Positions 62,545-64,000 of a stretch of 64,000 nucleotides of DNA are shown piece by piece. Source of the stretch: Polynucleobacter sp. AP-Melu-500A-A1. Its GTDB lineage: Bacteria > Pseudomonadota > Gammaproteobacteria > Burkholderiales > Burkholderiaceae. The notes beneath the pieces are model-generated. The model saw nothing but the letters and a program-made list of their open reading frames with translations. It made no database searches and was not told where the DNA came from. Numbering within the stretch: the first letter of the stretch is position 1; each line of letters starts with the position of its first letter. The DNA lies in NCBI RefSeq assembly GCF_018882125.1, contig NZ_JACVOZ010000003.1, positions 496,001-560,000 of the forward strand, read 5' to 3'. Both the position numbers and the translations under genes were made by a program.

Positions 62545-63873
62545 CTATGGGGAAATATAAAACTCCGAACTATCCCCGCCCAGGGAATCTAAAACACCCA
62601 GCCAAAGGGCATTAATTTTCTTATACGGAAAAGGGTCAAATCTACCGCTAGGATTATCAAATACGGATGTTTGTACCATCACTATTTTTGATTCAGGCTG
62701 AACAAAGATAAATTGCCCATGAATTCCTTGAAAAGCAAATGTGCGCTTTTTCATCGGAAATAACCAAGTTTGATATCCATAGCCATAGTAATTAGTAGCA
62801 GACCTTGGCTTGAATGCATTGGGCTGCATATTTAAATCGGTAGCCTCTTTTAAGTAATTTAGTGGTATTACTTCTTGATCATCCCTTCTGCCATCATTTG
62901 CCAATAAATTTCCAAGGCGAGCGTAATCTCTTAATGCGGCATTAAATCCTCCTGCACCCGCTTCTACCGAATCAGTTGTAGATAAGAGCCAATAAGCTTT
63001 GAATTCTGCACCCATGGGCTGCCAAAGCCACTCTTGCGTTAATTGAGCTATTGACTTTCCAGTAGCACGAATTAACACCCTTCCAAGTATTTCGGTCTCA
63101 ATAGAGGCGTAATTGAACTTCGTTCCTTGCTCATACTGACGTTCAGTTTTAGAGTTTAAATAAGCGACTATTTCGTCTGGCTTGGAAATATTTTTAGTGG
63201 CATACAAAACCCTTCCCCACTCCCAATTATCATCACCAGGTGCCCACGTATAGAGCTCTTTAAAGGGGATATCGGAAGCCATACGCAATAAATTACGGAT
63301 AGTGGTTTGCCCATAAGCGGATTGACTAATCCCTGGCCAATATTTAGACGCATGATCATCCAAGGAACTAATGAGGCCCTTTTGATTTGCAATGCCTACG
63401 AGCATGGATATCACTGTTTTAGCCATAGAGAAAGATCTCAAGGGCATATCTGGTTTGCGGTCGTATTGATATCGCTCAAGAACAATCTGACCATCTTTCA
63501 AGATAATTAGACCAGTAGCTTTAGTCTCTGCTAAATATTCATCTACTGATCTCGATGAAAAATTCCAACGATATGAAACATTAGGGGCATTCTTCATATA
63601 TGGCAGAAGTAATGGCTTGGTAGATGGGGGCACCTCTGCCACTCTTGAAGACCAAAACTGTCCTGACCATGTGCCTACACGACATTCCCGGATTTGTAAG
63701 GCATTAGGGCAACCACTAAATGCATTGGGCTCGCCCAAGGCCGCTGCATCAACTCCAGAAGGATTTAATTTAATTTGCTCTGTAGCATTAGCATTACCAA
63801 GGACTAGTAATGTAATGCAAACCAACCTAAAGACTATTAGTGACTGATTCAATAGTTGGCGTTCTTTTTTCAT
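62545..63873 (-). CDS. Serine hydrolase of the beta-lactamase/PBP4-like family
   Basis: 442 residues with an N-terminal signal (about 1-30). The class C beta-lactamase-like fold shows the nucleophile motif SFSMAKT (S149, K152), a later YAS tyrosine motif (KFNYASIET) and the C-terminal HGQF segment standing for the KTG/HTG strand. Two cysteines before the domain (GCPNALQIREC) may form a disulfide. Such proteins are esterases, D-amino peptidases or 6-aminohexanoate-dimer hydrolase-like (NylB-type) enzymes; antibiotic resistance is not implied. Confidence 0.86.
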   Translation of the reverse strand: MKKERQLLNQSLIVFRLVCITLLVLGNANATEQIKLNPSGVDAAALGEPNAFSGCPNALQIRECRVGTWSGQFWSSRVAEVPPSTKPLLLPYMKNAPNVSYRWNFSSRSVDEYLAETKATGLIILKDGQIVLERYQYDRKPDMPLRSFSMAKTVISMLVGIANQKGLISSLDDHASKYWPGISQSAYGQTTIRNLLRMASDIPFKELYTWAPGDDNWEWGRVLYATKNISKPDEIVAYLNSKTERQYEQGTKFNYASIETEILGRVLIRATGKSIAQLTQEWLWQPMGAEFKAYWLLSTTDSVEAGAGGFNAALRDYARLGNLLANDGRRDDQEVIPLNYLKEATDLNMQPNAFKPRSATNYYGYGYQTWLFPMKKRTFAFQGIHGQFIFVQPESKIVMVQTSVFDNPSGRFDPFPYKKINALWLGVLDSLGGDSSEFYISP

Positions 63874-63923
63874 ATTGATTTGAGGCTAATGCAATCTATT
63901 GTTATTAGCCATCATCGAAAATA

Positions 63924-64000
63924 CTAATCAATTTTAATATTTCTATCCTGTATTAACTTTGACCATTTTTGTTGATCAGATTTAATTAACTCTGCAAACT
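63924..64000 (-). CDS. TctC/Bug periplasmic solute receptor no. 11 (C-terminal fragment at window edge)
   Basis: The last 25 codons of a minus-strand gene that runs past position 64000. The tail FAELIKSDQQKWSKLIQDR ending IKID is the characteristic TctC C-terminus (helix with W.KLI..R.IK). The rest is outside the window. It lies just upstream of the beta-lactamase-fold hydrolase on the same strand, so they may be co-transcribed. Confidence 0.75.
   Translation of the reverse strand, partial: FAELIKSDQQKWSKLIQDRNIKID

Noticed and set aside
62545..63873. Beta-lactam resistance gene
   Set aside because: The SxxK serine hydrolase fold is shared by many esterases and peptidases; length and motifs do not match a true class C beta-lactamase.

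Overview
The window reads as an ordinary chromosomal stretch of a free-living betaproteobacterium of the Burkholderiaceae, most like Polynucleobacter. The reasons are a System I cytochrome c maturation operon in the order ccmABCDEF, an unusually large set of TctC/Bug-type periplasmic solute receptors, DUF3833, DUF2237, DUF1345 and DUF1622 proteins, an OsmC-YcaO fusion, compact gene packing and moderate-to-low GC. I see no rRNA, tRNA, insertion sequence, prophage, CRISPR array or origin, and no recognisable transcriptional regulator gene in 64 kb.

Layout. 1-3.6 kb: minus-strand ccmABCDEF (ccmF cut by the window edge). 3.8-6.7 kb: a TctC receptor divergent from an IlvD/Edd sugar-acid dehydratase. 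6.8-13.5 kb: secreted metallo-hydrolase, quinone oxidoreductase, envelope proteins, a DUF2237/histone-deacetylase-like pair, a phasin and a secreted esterase. 13.7-15.6 kb: secreted NHL-repeat protein and a ModA-like binding protein. 15.7-21.2 kb: a tight plus-strand operon of methylglutaconyl-CoA hydratase, HMG-CoA lyase, TctC, class III CoA-transferase, acyl-CoA dehydrogenase and cupin. This looks like uptake and complete oxidation of a branched C6 dicarboxylate. 21.2-25.7 kb: two FAH-family proteins (one with a twin-arginine signal), a gamma-glutamyltransferase-like enzyme and TctC. 25.7-29.2 kb: VOC protein, TctC and a ThDP enzyme. 29.2-31.6 kb: a tiny membrane protein, DUF1345 and an MltF-like transglycosylase. 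31.6-34.8 kb: a YqhA protein, then an MscS-type channel with a cyclic-nucleotide-binding domain, overlapped by a eukaryotic-like class I cyclic nucleotide phosphodiesterase. 34.9-38 kb: small secreted and membrane proteins, including a YKSDA repeat protein. 38-42 kb: two TctC receptors around an SMP-30 lactonase and a malate/lactate-type dehydrogenase. 42.2-48.6 kb: a four-EF-hand secreted protein, a DUF4239 protein, a candidate structured RNA, ahpC, ahpF and OsmC-YcaO. 48.8-60.2 kb: more TctC receptors with LigJ-type 4-oxalomesaconate hydratase, an RraA-type aldolase, a CnbZ-like deaminase and an aspartate-dehydrogenase-like enzyme, plus an unusual membrane-anchored TAXI protein. 60.3-64 kb: an M20 peptidase, a serine beta-lactamase-fold hydrolase and the tail of an eleventh TctC.

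Working picture. Many small operons pair one periplasmic receptor for an organic acid with one to five catabolic enzymes. No TctA/TctB membrane partners are present, so the receptors must share permeases encoded elsewhere. The most interesting signals are the cNMP-gated channel/phosphodiesterase pair (32.4-34.7 kb), the unannotated minus-strand RNA with its own promoter and terminator (43.6-43.8 kb), and the two catabolic clusters at 15.7-21.2 kb and 51.5-60.2 kb.
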